Positions 49,532-59,054 of a stretch of 64,000 nucleotides of DNA are shown piece after piece. Below the pieces are notes generated by a model. The model worked only from the letters and a program-made list of their open reading frames with translations. It was not told the origin of the DNA and searched no databases. Source of the DNA: Stutzerimonas stutzeri (GTDB lineage Bacteria > Pseudomonadota > Gammaproteobacteria > Pseudomonadales > Pseudomonadaceae); NCBI RefSeq assembly GCF_024448895.1, contig NZ_JAMOIC010000002.1, positions 248,001-312,000 of the forward strand, read 5' to 3'. The position numbers and the translations under genes were made by a program. How positions within the stretch are numbered: position 1 is the stretch's first letter; each line of letters starts with the position of its first letter.

Positions 49532-50230
49532 TTAGATCGCCACCAGCCCACGTACCCCTTCGGTTTCCATGGTCTCGCCGCGACCTTGCTGGATGATCTC
49601 GCCGCGGCTCATGACCAGATACTGGTCGGCCAGCTCGGCGGCGAAGTCGTAGAACTGCTCGACCAGCAGGATCGCCATGTCTCCGCGGGCTGCGAGTTTC
49701 TTGATCACGACGCCGATTTCCTTGATCACTGAGGGCTGGATGCCTTCGGTGGGCTCATCGAGGATCAGTAATCGTGGCTTGCTGGCGAGCGCGCGGCCGA
49801 TGGCGAGCTGTTGCTGCTGACCGCCAGACAGGTCGCCGCCGCGGCGGTGCTTCATTTCCTTTAGCACCGGGAACAGCTCGTAGATGAACTCGGGCACTTC
49901 CTTGGCCTCTTTCGCGCTGAACCGCGACAGGCCCATCAGCAGATTCTCTTCCACAGTGAGGCGCCCGAAAATCTCGCGCCCCTGGGGCACATAGGCGATG
50001 CCGGCGTGCACACGCTGGTGCGGTTTGAAGCCGGTAATCGGCTTCCCCTCCCAATTCACCGCGCCTTCCTTGGCCGGAATCAGGCCCATCAGGCATTTGA
50101 GCAAAGTGGTCTTGCCGACGCCGTTGCGCCCGAGCAGGCAGGTCACTTCGCCGATTTTTGCATCGAACGACAGACCGCGGAGGATATGGCTGCCGCCGTA
50201 GTACTGATGCAGTTGTTGGACTTGCAGCAT
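49532..50230 (-). CDS. urtE: Urea ABC transporter ATP-binding protein UrtE
   Basis: 232 residues with Walker A LLGRNGVGKTTLLKCLMG, signature DLSGGQQQQLAIGRAL and Walker B LLILDEPTEGIQPSVI, the last typical of UrtE. Start MLQVQQLHQYYGGSHILRG with AAGGAG 6 bp upstream. Last gene of urtABCDE; a 196-bp gap with two palindromes separates it from urtD. Confidence 0.93.
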   Translation of the reverse strand: MLQVQQLHQYYGGSHILRGLSFDAKIGEVTCLLGRNGVGKTTLLKCLMGLIPAKEGAVNWEGKPITGFKPHQRVHAGIAYVPQGREIFGRLTVEENLLMGLSRFSAKEAKEVPEFIYELFPVLKEMKHRRGGDLSGGQQQQLAIGRALASKPRLLILDEPTEGIQPSVIKEIGVVIKKLAARGDMAILLVEQFYDFAAELADQYLVMSRGEIIQQGRGETMETEGVRGLVAI

Positions 50231-50248
50231 GTGCGACTCCTTCACTTT

Positions 50249-50378
50249 GGTGGATAAGCCTCTGGCGTTATCCACCCTACGATTAGCTTGCGATGATGCG
50301 GACGCCGGCGACCGGCTTCTCCGTTTACCGCCCTACGTTCGGCGGGCGTAGGGTGGATGACGCTTCACCCATCCACCA
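50249..50378. repeat. Two palindromes in the urtD-urtE gap
   Basis: GGTGGATAA-N10-TTATCCACCCTACG (50249-50281) and GTAGGGTGGATGACGCTTCACCCATCCACC (50348-50378). They belong to the GTAGGGTGGATG family and could attenuate or protect the message between the two genes. Confidence 0.7.
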
Positions 50379-50426
50379 TGGGATGTCATGGGTGATGAGA
50401 AGGGCGCCGCCCACCCTTCGAATCAA

Positions 50427-51268
<842 letters not shown>

Positions 51269-51272
<4 letters not shown>

Positions 51273-52348
51273 TGTTCGCCCCTCCGGCGCAGCAATCCGA
51301 TGACGCCTTTTGGCAGGTACAGGGTGACGATGATGAACAGCGCGCCGAGGGCGAACAGCCAATATTCAGGGAAGGCCACGGTGAACCAGCTCTTCATGCC
51401 GTTGACGATGCCGGCGCCGAGCAGCGGGCCGATCAGCGTGCCGCGACCGCCCAGGGCGACCCAGACGGCGGCTTCGATGGATTGCGTCGGGGCCATTTCG
51501 CTGGGGTTGATGATGCCGACCTGCGGCACGTAGAGCGCCCCGGCCAGGCCGCAGAGCACGGCGGACAGGGTCCAGATAAACAGCTTGTAGCCGCGCGGAT
51601 CGTAGCCGCAGAACATCAGGCGGTTTTCCGCATCGCGCAGCGCGGTCAGCACGCGACCGAACTTACTGCGCGCAAGCTTCCAGCCCAGGAACAGGCTGCC
51701 AACGAGCAGCGCGACGGTGGCCAGGAACAGCGTGGCGCGGGTGGCCGGAGCCGAGATCGAGAAGCCGAGGATGGTCTTGAAGTCGGTGAACCCGTTGTTG
51801 CCACCAAAGCCGGTTTCGTTACGAAAGAACAACAGCATGCCGGCGAACGTCAGCGCCTGGGTCATGATCGAGAAGTACACGCCCTTGATCCGCGAACGGA
51901 AGGCGAAGAAGCCGAACACGAAGGCCAGCAACCCAGGCGCCAGCACCACCAGGCACATCGCCCAGAGGAAGCTGGAGGTGCCGTACCAATACCAGGGCAG
52001 CTCGGTCCATGCGAGAAAGCTCATGAACGCTGGCAGACCGTCGCCAGCGGTTTCACGCATCAGATACATACCCATGGCATAACCGCCGAGGGCGAAGAAC
52101 AGGCCGTGGCCGAGCGACAGCAGGCCCGCATAGCCCCAGACCAGATCCAGCGCCAGGGCGACGATGGCATAGCAGAGTATCTTGCCGACCAGCGTCAGGG
52201 TGTAGGCCGAAACGTGAAAGGCATTGTCAGCGGGAAGCAGATGCAGCAGCGGCATGGCCAGCAGGATTGCGAGCACCACGCCGAGGGCAACGGCGGTGAC
52301 TTTCGGTCCAGCCTTCTGCGCAGCCGTTAGGGTAAGGGGCTGATTCAT
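51269..52348 (-). CDS. urtC: Urea ABC transporter permease UrtC
   Basis: 359 residues, about nine helices. The LivM-type motif VWGYAGLLSLGHGLFFALGGYAMGMYLMRE is present with the UrtC-style insert (LPWYWYGTSSFLWA). Forms the channel with UrtB. Its stop overlaps urtD. A 169-bp gap with a REP palindrome separates it from urtB. Confidence 0.93.
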
Positions 52349-52405
52349 ACGAGGCCGTCCTGACGATGGTTGGTGGCGTATGCGCCGATTCCTGCGCTTG
52401 CTGCC

Positions 52406-52434
52406 TTTTGTAGGAGCCAGCTTGCTGGCGATCC
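52406..52434. repeat. REP palindrome in the urtB-urtC gap
   Basis: TTTTGTAGGAGCCAGCTTGCTGGCGATCC, same family as the 275-bp array; GCCAGC pairs with GCTGGC around TT. Confidence 0.75.
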
Positions 52435-52517
52435 TGCGCGGTTGTGGGCTGGGGCGTTGATCACTAGCGAGAACTGGGCGCCCCTCATCGTTCCTGCGAA
52501 GGAGGAAAGGTAGCTAT

Positions 52518-54089
52518 TCAATCGATCACCCTCCCTTTCAGCGCGAACAACCCCTGCGGACGCTTCTGAATGAACAGGATGATCAGCGCGAGGATGAGGA
52601 TTTTGCCCAGCACGGCGCCGATCTGCGGTTCGAGAATTTTGTTGGCGATGCCAAGGCCGAACGCGGCGAAGATGCTGCCGGCCAGTTGGCCGACCCCGCC
52701 CAGCACCACGACCAGGAAGGAATCGATGATGTAGCCTTGACCGAGGTCGGGGCCGACGTTGCCGATCTGACTCAAGGCTACGCCGCCCAGCCCGGCGATA
52801 CCGGAGCCGAGCCCGAAGGCCATCATGTCGATGCGCCCTGTGGGCACGCCGCAGCAGGCGGCCATGTTACGGTTCTGCGTTACGGCACGCACGTTCAGGC
52901 CGAGGCGGGTCTTGTTCAGTAGCAGCCAGGTCAAGAGCACCACGAACAGTGCGAAGCCGATGATCACCATACGGTTGTAGGGCAGCACCAGGTTCGGCAG
53001 CACCTGCAACCCGCCGGACAGCCAGTCGGGGTTGGCGACCTCAACGTTCTGCGCGCCGAACAGCACGCGTACCAGTTGAATCAGGATCAGGCTGATGCCC
53101 CATGTGGCTAGCAGGGTTTCCAGCGGACGGCCGTAGAGGTGGCGGATCACCGTGCGTTCCAGCGCCATGCCGACTGCGGCGGTGACGAAGAAAGCTACCG
53201 GCAGTGCCACCAGCGGATAGAACGCCAGCGCTTCAGGGGCGAGACGCGCCATCAGCACTTGCACCATGTAGGTGGAATAGGCACCGAGCATCAGCATTTC
53301 GCCGTGGGCCATGTTGATCACGCCGAGCAGCCCGAAGGTAATGGCGAGGCCCAGCGCGGCGAGCAACAGGATCGAGCCCAGCGACAGGCCGCTGAAGGCC
53401 TGGCCGAGCAGTTCACCAATCAGCAGCTTGCGCTTGACCTGAGCCAGGCTGGTCTCGGCGGCCTTGCGCACGGCGGTATCGGTTTCCGCTTCATCGGCCA
53501 GCAGGTTCTCCAGCCGCACCCGCGCCAGTGGCGCACCGGTTTCGCCGAGCAGGCGCACCGCGGCCAGACGCACGGCTGGATCTTCGGCGCTCAGTTGCAG
53601 GTTGGCGAGCGTCAGTGTCAGAGCTTCGCTAACGGCCGGATCTTCTTCGGCTTTCAGGCGCTGCTCGAGCAGCGGCAATTGTTCCGGCTTTCCGCTTCGC
53701 TGCAGGCGTTTGGCGGCGCTCAGGCGCTGGGATGGGTCTTCGGAAAACAGTTGATGGGTAGCTAGCGCAGTATTGAGCAGGCCACGCAGGCGGTTGTTCA
53801 GGCGCAGCTTCTTTGGCGTGCCAACGGGTTCGGCTTCGCCTTCGAGGGCACGGTAGTCGCCATTCTCCTCGATAAAGGGCGTCTTGTTCTTGTCGACTGC
53901 CACGCGGTTGGCGCGCAGGGCTTCGATCAGTTCCAGCCGCTCAGGGGCTGGCGCATTGGCCCAGCCTTCCAGCAGCTTGGCTTGTTTTGCCGGGCTCGCT
54001 TTGGCGTAGTCGGTCGCGTCTCCGGCGTGCGCCGCCCAGGGCAGGGCCAGCAGGAGCAACAGGAAAATTCGGTACAGGGCAGTGTTCAT
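52518..54089 (-). CDS. urtB: Urea ABC transporter permease UrtB (long form)
   Basis: 523 residues. A signal peptide (LLLLLALPWAAHAG) and an N-terminal periplasmic HEAT-like domain of about 200 residues (LPLLEQRLKAEEDPAVSEALTLTLANLQL, SAEDPAVRLAAVRLLGETGAP) precede the LivH-like permease with GLSLGSILLLAALGLAITFGLLGVINMAHGEMLMLGAY. This long form is common in proteobacterial UrtB. 245 bp of palindromes lie between it and urtA. Confidence 0.93.
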   Translation of the reverse strand: MNTALYRIFLLLLLALPWAAHAGDATDYAKASPAKQAKLLEGWANAPAPERLELIEALRANRVAVDKNKTPFIEENGDYRALEGEAEPVGTPKKLRLNNRLRGLLNTALATHQLFSEDPSQRLSAAKRLQRSGKPEQLPLLEQRLKAEEDPAVSEALTLTLANLQLSAEDPAVRLAAVRLLGETGAPLARVRLENLLADEAETDTAVRKAAETSLAQVKRKLLIGELLGQAFSGLSLGSILLLAALGLAITFGLLGVINMAHGEMLMLGAYSTYMVQVLMARLAPEALAFYPLVALPVAFFVTAAVGMALERTVIRHLYGRPLETLLATWGISLILIQLVRVLFGAQNVEVANPDWLSGGLQVLPNLVLPYNRMVIIGFALFVVLLTWLLLNKTRLGLNVRAVTQNRNMAACCGVPTGRIDMMAFGLGSGIAGLGGVALSQIGNVGPDLGQGYIIDSFLVVVLGGVGQLAGSIFAAFGLGIANKILEPQIGAVLGKILILALIILFIQKRPQGLFALKGRVID

Positions 54090-54201
54090 TCGTTTGTTCC
54101 CGAGGGACCCCGTAGCTCTCTTGGTGGAGCTTGTGATGGTCGACAGGTGGATGAAAAAGCGTCGACTCCGCGTCCCGATCCAACCTATGAGTGGAGCGGT
54201 T

Positions 54202-54310
54202 GTAGGGTGGAAGGCGCTTCATCCATCCACCGTTACCGTCTCGTAGGGGCGGGCGGCGTTCCGCTTCAGCCCACCAGTGAATTCACTGGTGGGCTAAGGC
54301 CCACCCTACG
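54202..54310. repeat. Palindromes in the urtA-urtB gap
   Basis: GTAGGGTGGAAGGCGCTTCATCCATCCACC (54202-54232) and a perfect 28-bp palindrome AGCCCACCAGTGAA/TTCACTGGTGGGCT (54268-54295), followed by GGCCCACCCTACGG. Strong mRNA structures directly between the abundant binding-protein gene and its permease. Confidence 0.85.
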
Positions 54311-54334
54311 GAGGCGATGCGATTGACGCTTCGA

Positions 54335-55603
54335 TCAGTTCGACTTCACCGCGTGATCCGGCTTCTTGTCGTTACCGGGGATATACGGGCTCCACGGCTG
54401 CGCGCGGACCGGGCTTTCGGTTTCCCATACCACCGAGAACTGACCGTCGTCCTGGACTTCGCCGATCATCACCGGCTTGTGCAGGTGGTGGTTCTTTTCG
54501 TCCATGGTCAGGGTGTAGCCGCTCGGCGCTTCGAAGGTCTGGCCGGCGAGGGCGTCGCGGACCTTGCCTACATCCGTGGTGCCAGCTTTCTCGACTGCCT
54601 GCGCCCACATGTTGATGCCGACGTAGGTCGCTTCCATCGGGTCGTTGGTTACCGCCTTGTCGGCGCCCGGCAGGTTCTGGGCTTTGGCGTAGGCCTTCCA
54701 CTTGCTGACGAACTGTTCGTTGACCGGGTTCTCCACCGACTGGAAGTAGTTCCAGGCGGCCAGGTGGCCAACGAGCGGCTTGGTGTCGATGCCGCGCAGT
54801 TCTTCTTCGCCCACCGAGAAGGCCACGACCGGTACGTCGGTAGCGTCCAGGCCCTGGTTGGCCAGTTCCTTGTAGAAGGGCACGTTGGAGTCGCCGTTGA
54901 TGGTCGACACCACTGCGGTTTTGCCGCCGGCGGAGAACTTCTTGATGTTGGCGACGATGGTCTGGTAATCGCTGTGGCCGAACGGCGTGTAGACCTCTTC
55001 GATGCTGGATTCCGGCACGCCCTTGCTGATCAGGAAGGCGCGCAGGATCTTGTTGGTGGTGCGCGGGTAAACGTAGTCGGTTCCGAGCAGGAAGAAGCGT
55101 TCGGCGCTGCCGCCGTCTTCGCTCATCAGGTATTCAACGGCGGGGATGGCCTGCTGGTTTGGCGCGGCGCCGGTGTAGAAGACGTTGGGCGACAGCTCTT
55201 CACCTTCGTACTGCACGGGGTAGAACAGGAGGCCGTCGAGTTCTTCATAGACCGGCAGTACGGATTTGCGCGAAACGGAGGTCCAGCAACCAAAGGTCAC
55301 CGCAACCTTGTCCTGGGTCAGCAGCTGGCGGCCCTTTTCAGCGAACAGCGGCCAGTTTGAAGCAGGGTCGACCACCACCGGCTCAAGCTGCTTGCCGAGA
55401 ACGCCGCCCTTGGCGTTGATCTCGTCGATGGTCATCAGCGCCATGTCTTTCAGCGAGGTTTCCGAAATGGCCATGGTGCCGGAGAGCGAATGCAGGATGC
55501 CGACCTTGATGGTCTCGGCAGCCTGCAGCGTGAACGGGAACAGACCGCTGAGCATCAGGGCACTGGCGGCGAGGGTGGACTTCAGTAGGGGACGGCGTTT
55601 CAT
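54335..55603 (-). CDS. urtA: Urea ABC transporter substrate-binding protein UrtA
   Basis: 422 residues. Signal region MKRRPLLKSTLAASALMLSG carries an RRxLLK pattern, so Tat export is possible. Mature part: IKVGILHSLSGTMAISETSLKDMALMTIDEINAKGG, FGCWTSVSRKSVLPVYEE and LFYPVQYEGEE, the UrtA signatures. Start ATG at 55603 has AAGGAG at the right distance; an earlier ATG 48 bp upstream is non-conserved. First gene of the urt operon under a sigma-54 promoter. Confidence 0.95.
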   Translation of the reverse strand: MKRRPLLKSTLAASALMLSGLFPFTLQAAETIKVGILHSLSGTMAISETSLKDMALMTIDEINAKGGVLGKQLEPVVVDPASNWPLFAEKGRQLLTQDKVAVTFGCWTSVSRKSVLPVYEELDGLLFYPVQYEGEELSPNVFYTGAAPNQQAIPAVEYLMSEDGGSAERFFLLGTDYVYPRTTNKILRAFLISKGVPESSIEEVYTPFGHSDYQTIVANIKKFSAGGKTAVVSTINGDSNVPFYKELANQGLDATDVPVVAFSVGEEELRGIDTKPLVGHLAAWNYFQSVENPVNEQFVSKWKAYAKAQNLPGADKAVTNDPMEATYVGINMWAQAVEKAGTTDVGKVRDALAGQTFEAPSGYTLTMDEKNHHLHKPVMIGEVQDDGQFSVVWETESPVRAQPWSPYIPGNDKKPDHAVKSN

Positions 55604-55670
55604 TGTGGGCGGCTCCTTGGCTGTCCATGCGCAACTGTGGGGTTGGTCCATGGGGACAGGGAGCGCTATC

Positions 55671-55686
55671 GCAGCATCCGTGCCAA
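55671..55686 (-). promoter_or_regulatory. Sigma-54 promoter of urtABCDE
   Basis: Minus strand TTGGCACGGATGCTGC: perfect TGGCACG -24 element, GG-N10-GC spacing kept, -12 element CTGC instead of TTGC. Predicted start near 55660, 57 bp before the urtA ATG. Confidence 0.78.
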
Positions 55687-55803
55687 TTCGGCGGAAGCCT
55701 TCTGCGTCGGTGCTTTGCGGCCGTTAGGTAAATGCGCTTTTACAGGGCGGGAAGCATCTGTTGTCCGATAACGGGGCGCGTTGTCTGGCGGCAGGGCACG
55801 CAA

Positions 55804-55820
55804 CGCACCTCGGTGGTGCG
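55804..55820. promoter_or_regulatory. Candidate NtrC site for urtABCDE
   Basis: CGCACCTCGGTGGTGCG, a perfect 6-bp inverted repeat around 5 bases with the exact 17-bp NtrC layout and 11 of 14 consensus positions. Centred about 152 bp upstream of the predicted start. Confidence 0.6.
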
Positions 55821-56046
55821 CTTTGAGATTACGCATAGCGTGTGTCAGTTGATGGGTATCGCTTCGCTCAACGCCATCCTACGTAGCACGCAGACCTGGC
55901 AACACTGCAGGCCACGCTTGGCGTGCGTTGAGCCTTAGATGCCATTGCCGCGCGATTGCGGTCATCCGCGAACGGGAAAGGCACCGGCGCTTGCCGGTCG
56001 CAGATGCCTTCCCTAGCATGTCCGGCTTGTTTACGAAGGCCACGTC

Positions 56047-56676
56047 ATGCCGCGCAACTCACCTCATCGCCAACCGCGCCCCGCTTTGGGTCGAACACAG
56101 CCCCGTCGGGTCGCCAAGGCGCCGCCTGCCGAACCGCGTTTGCTGGTGTTGAACAAGCCGTTCGACGTGCTCACCCAGTTCAACGACGCCGATGGCCGGG
56201 CAACCCTGAAAGACTTCGTACCGGTGCCTGGCGTGTATCCGGCCGGGCGCCTGGACCGTGACAGCGAGGGGTTGCTGCTGCTGACCAACGATGGTCAGCT
56301 GCAAGCACGCATCGCAGACCCGAAGCACAAGCTGGCAAAGACGTACTGGGTGCAGGTGGAAGGTGAGGTCAGTGCCGAACAACTGCAGCGCTTGCGTGAT
56401 GGCGTCGAACTGAACGACGGCATGACCCTGCCCGCCGAAGCGCAGCAGCTGGATGAGCCTCAGCTTTGGCCGCGCACCCCGCCGGTGCGTTTTCGCAAGA
56501 GCGTGCCGACCAGTTGGCTGGAACTGGTGATACGTGAGGGGCGCAATCGGCAGGTCCGGCGGATGACCGCGGCGGTGGGGCTGCCTACGTTGCGGCTGGT
56601 GCGGGTCCGAATTGGCCCCTGGTCGCTTGACGGCTTGCAGCCAGGGGAGTGGCGGGAAGTGCCGGCGCGCTTGTGA
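56047..56676 (+). CDS. rluE: 23S rRNA pseudouridine synthase RluE
   Basis: 209 residues: basic Arg/Pro-rich N-terminus, then [13 protein letters not shown], catalytic aspartate in [19 protein letters not shown], and [30 protein letters not shown]. RluA/RsuA-superfamily enzyme modifying one uridine in 23S rRNA. GAAGG lies 7 bp before the ATG. Confidence 0.92.
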   Translation: MPRNSPHRQPRPALGRTQPRRVAKAPPAEPRLLVLNKPFDVLTQFNDADGRATLKDFVPVPGVYPAGRLDRDSEGLLLLTNDGQLQARIADPKHKLAKTYWVQVEGEVSAEQLQRLRDGVELNDGMTLPAEAQQLDEPQLWPRTPPVRFRKSVPTSWLELVIREGRNRQVRRMTAAVGLPTLRLVRVRIGPWSLDGLQPGEWREVPARL

Positions 56677-56697
56677 GGCGCCAGCCGGGTAGTGCGA

Positions 56698-56916
56698 TCA
56701 GTGCGGAATGCCCTGGGTGACCTCGATGATATAGCCAATGATGGGTTTGGCGAGGAAGGCAAACAAGCACAGACCCAGACCCAGGAAGAGGACCGCTGTG
56801 CCCATCCTCCCGGCCTTCGATTTCTTGGCCAGGTCCCAGATGATGAATGCCATGAAGGCCATCAGCCCGCCGACCAGGACGATCATCATCCACTTCTCAA
56901 ATACTTCCGGATCCAC
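56698..56916 (-). CDS. DUF2788 small membrane protein
   Basis: 72 residues with two hydrophobic helices (MMIVLVGGLMAFMAFIIWDL and AVLFLGLGLCLFAFLAKPII). Matches the DUF2788 family known from Pseudomonas; function unknown. Convergent with rluE, 21 bp apart. Confidence 0.8.
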   Translation of the reverse strand: MDPEVFEKWMMIVLVGGLMAFMAFIIWDLAKKSKAGRMGTAVLFLGLGLCLFAFLAKPIIGYIIEVTQGIPH

Positions 56917-57076
56917 GCATTTCTCCTGACTGACATCGACGAATGCGCTCGGGGCAGGCCGGGCGCGAGCGGCGCAGTATACGCCCGTAGAGGGTGTACA
57001 GCTGCTCAGGAGATTGGACGGCGCGGCGCTCCATGGGTTCGAACAAGAGGCTCTGTTCTAAACCCGGGGGCACTAC

Positions 57077-57469
57077 TCAATAGTGCGACTTGATCACGCC
57101 GATGCCCTTGTTCAGCACCACACGCCAGGCCTGCAGGTCTTCCTTTTCCAGTTGGGCATCGTGCTGGCCGATGGTCTTCAGCAGCGCTGCAATCCAGAGG
57201 TCATAGAGTTCGGGGCGGATGTCGAGATGGGCACGGGAATGGCTCTTGCCCAGCGCCTGAAGCTTGGTGTCGGGCATGCCGCGGGCAAACAGCACCAGAT
57301 TGAGGATGCCGGCGCGCAACAGATGCTTCTGTGCCGCCATATCGGTTTTGACGAACTTCTCCCGCACCGCCGGTGAGCTGGCGAGAAAGCATGCGTAGAA
57401 GTCGTCGAAGAAGTCGGCGCTGGCGCAGCAGCGGCCGTAGCTCTGCATGACGCGGTTGGTGTCTTTCAT
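57077..57469 (-). CDS. Single-domain globin (bacteriohemoglobin type)
   Basis: 130 residues. FFDDFYACFLASSPAVREKFVKTDMAAQKHLL resembles helices B to E of bacterial globins, and LGKSHSRAHLDIRPELYDLW carries the likely proximal heme histidine in the F helix. Likely binds oxygen or NO; physiological role unknown. Start ATG with AAGGGAA upstream, removing 18 non-conserved codons. Monocistronic, between DUF2788 and the Lrp-type gene. Confidence 0.82.
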   Translation of the reverse strand: MKDTNRVMQSYGRCCASADFFDDFYACFLASSPAVREKFVKTDMAAQKHLLRAGILNLVLFARGMPDTKLQALGKSHSRAHLDIRPELYDLWIAALLKTIGQHDAQLEKEDLQAWRVVLNKGIGVIKSHY

Positions 57470-57635
57470 GGGCAGTTCCCTTGCGCATCGATGGCTGGAG
57501 CTCTGACGTGCCTGAACAGGCACAGCGGTTGTCCGGGTCCGCTCGGATGATTATCCGCCGACCGAGCGGGACAGAACGGCGCGGATTATAGGCAGTAACC
57601 CTTCTCGTTGTGTGGCTTAAACTGTGCGTCCCGTC

Positions 57636-58115
57636 TCAGCCTCGCAAGTGCTCGAGGGGCAGCTCGGTGCTTGACGACACCTGGCGCAGCACGAAGCTGG
57701 AACGAACGCTGGAGACGCCTTCGATGCGGGTCAGGGTGCCGAGTAGGAAGGCTTGGTAGTGCTCCATGTCCGGTACCACTACCTTGAGTTGGTAGTCGGC
57801 GTCCATTCCCGTGACCAGGCTGCATTCGAGCACTTCCGGGCATTTGCCAATCACCCCTTCGAAATGCTCGAAGCGCTCCGGTGTGTGTCGGTCCATGCCG
57901 ATGAGCACATAGGCAGTCAGTGTCAGGCCGAGCTTCTTGCGGTCCAGCAGCGCAACTTGGCGCGCTATATAACCGTCGTCCTCAAGCTGTTTGACGCGGC
58001 GGGAACAGGGCGAGGGTGATAGGCCGATGCGTTCGGCCAACTCCTGATTTGAAATCCGCGCGTCATGCTGAAGCTCATGAAGGATGCGCAGGTCGTAACG
58101 GTCTAGTTTGCTCAT
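57636..58115 (-). CDS. Lrp/AsnC family regulator (DecR-like)
   Basis: 159 residues. N-terminal helix-turn-helix (LDRYDLRILHELQHDARISNQELAERIGLSPSPCSRRVKQLEDDGYI) and a C-terminal RAM ligand domain (LTAYVLIGMDRH, CSLVTGMDADYQLKVVVPDMEHYQ). The sequence resembles E. coli DecR/YbaO, which responds to cysteine; ligand transfer is inference. Its target is not obvious since the upstream 900 bp holds only repeats and a possible small RNA. Confidence 0.9.
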   Translation of the reverse strand: MSKLDRYDLRILHELQHDARISNQELAERIGLSPSPCSRRVKQLEDDGYIARQVALLDRKKLGLTLTAYVLIGMDRHTPERFEHFEGVIGKCPEVLECSLVTGMDADYQLKVVVPDMEHYQAFLLGTLTRIEGVSSVRSSFVLRQVSSSTELPLEHLRG

Positions 58116-58199
58116 TATTAGTGGCTCGAGTCAGATGATTGCGGTGAATCATGTTATGACGCGCATTGATTGCGCAAGTAGGCGATAGATGAGCAATCT

Positions 58200-58410
58200 T
58201 CGCAAACTTCTGCCGGTGCGGCGGGCGTAAGCTTTATTCAACTTCAGCCCCCGGCAGAAATGACACGGCACGCGATCCCCGCCGTGATCTCCGAACACCT
58301 TATCAAGGTCGACGGTCCGGGCCCCCGATGCTCACGAGGTGTCGAGAGAAGAAGCCGTTACCATCGGCCCAACGAATCGAAAAGACCACGCCCAGGCGTG
58401 GTCTTTTTCG
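58200..58410 (+). ncRNA. Possible small RNA or orphan leader ending in a terminator
   Basis: A strong Rho-independent terminator lies downstream of about 200 bp that do not encode a recognisable protein. The stretch has an inverted repeat (TCTGCCG 58209-58215 with CGGCAGA 58252-58258) and a GC-rich structured middle. It matches no riboswitch or sRNA I recognise; the promoter is not clear. Confidence 0.25.
58381..58409 (+). terminator. Bidirectional Rho-independent terminator
   Basis: AAAGACCACGCC paired with GGCGTGGTCTTT, tiny loop, followed by a T-run on the plus strand and by an A-run upstream that becomes T on the minus strand. No annotated gene ends here on the plus strand. Confidence 0.85.
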
Positions 58411-58464
58411 TTTTGGCGTTTGAAACGGGGGCCCTAGATGAGCTCGCTTCCGAGCGGTTTGATA

Positions 58465-58999
58465 GCTTGGTTTCGCCCTGCTGGGCGCCTCACTTTTTTC
58501 AAACGCCAAAAAAGTAAGCAAAAAGTCTTGCCCCTGCATCCGGGTCTCGCTGCGCTCGACTTCCCTCATTCCATCCCCGCTACGGGGCCGGCGTACAAGG
58601 GCCATCCCTGGCCCTTTACGCCTCTCGCGGCATCCATGCCGCTCGCTCCCCTCCGCGCGGATTCCATTCGGCCTGCTGAAAGGGGCGTTCGGAGGCGTCT
58701 GGTAGTTCGTTTGTCAGGGATAAACAAAGCGTTTTTTCGCTGTTCAAAAACATTCAGACAACTCGGATTCGATTCCCCTTCAGAAGGCCGAGCGTAGGTG
58801 CTGCGCAGGGGGACGCGAGGCATGGATGCCGAGTGAGGAGTGATGGGACATGGATGTCCCTTCGCGACGCCCCCCGGAGCAGCACCGGAGGGAGGGAAGT
58901 TTTGCGAAGCAAAACCCGGATGCAGGGGTGGCCTTCTTTTTGGTTACTTTTTCTTGGCCACTCAAGAAAAAGTGACTCGCCCAGCAGGGCGAAACCAAG
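58465..58999. repeat. Large imperfect inverted repeat, two ~220-bp elements
   Basis: Element 1 (58465-58685, plus) and element 2 (58775-58999, minus) share GCTTGGTTTCGCCCTGCTGGGCG, CACTTTTTTC, a CCCCTGCATCCGGGT block, CGGCATCCATGCC, and CGGCCTxCTGAAAGGGG, with diverged stretches between. About 90 bp lie between them. A terminal piece recurs at 28836-28862. Looks like a dispersed repeat family; no transposase. Confidence 0.75.
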
Positions 59000-59054
59000 C
59001 GAGCGGGCCACTCGGTAATCGCCTGTAAACAGATCGCGCGGATCGGCGAATCCG

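Larger units (their letters stand above)
55604..56046. other. Control region upstream of urtA, up to rluE
   Basis: 443 bp, divergent between urtA and rluE. Holds the urtA sigma-54 promoter, an NtrC-like palindrome and a half copy of the GATGGGTATCGC repeat (55851-55883). No gene seen. Confidence 0.65.
58116..59054. other. 939-bp repeat and terminator interval
   Basis: No convincing protein gene. From left: the regulator promoter, a possible short plus-strand transcript ending in a terminator (58381-58409), and a large imperfect inverted repeat (58465-58999). Confidence 0.65.
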
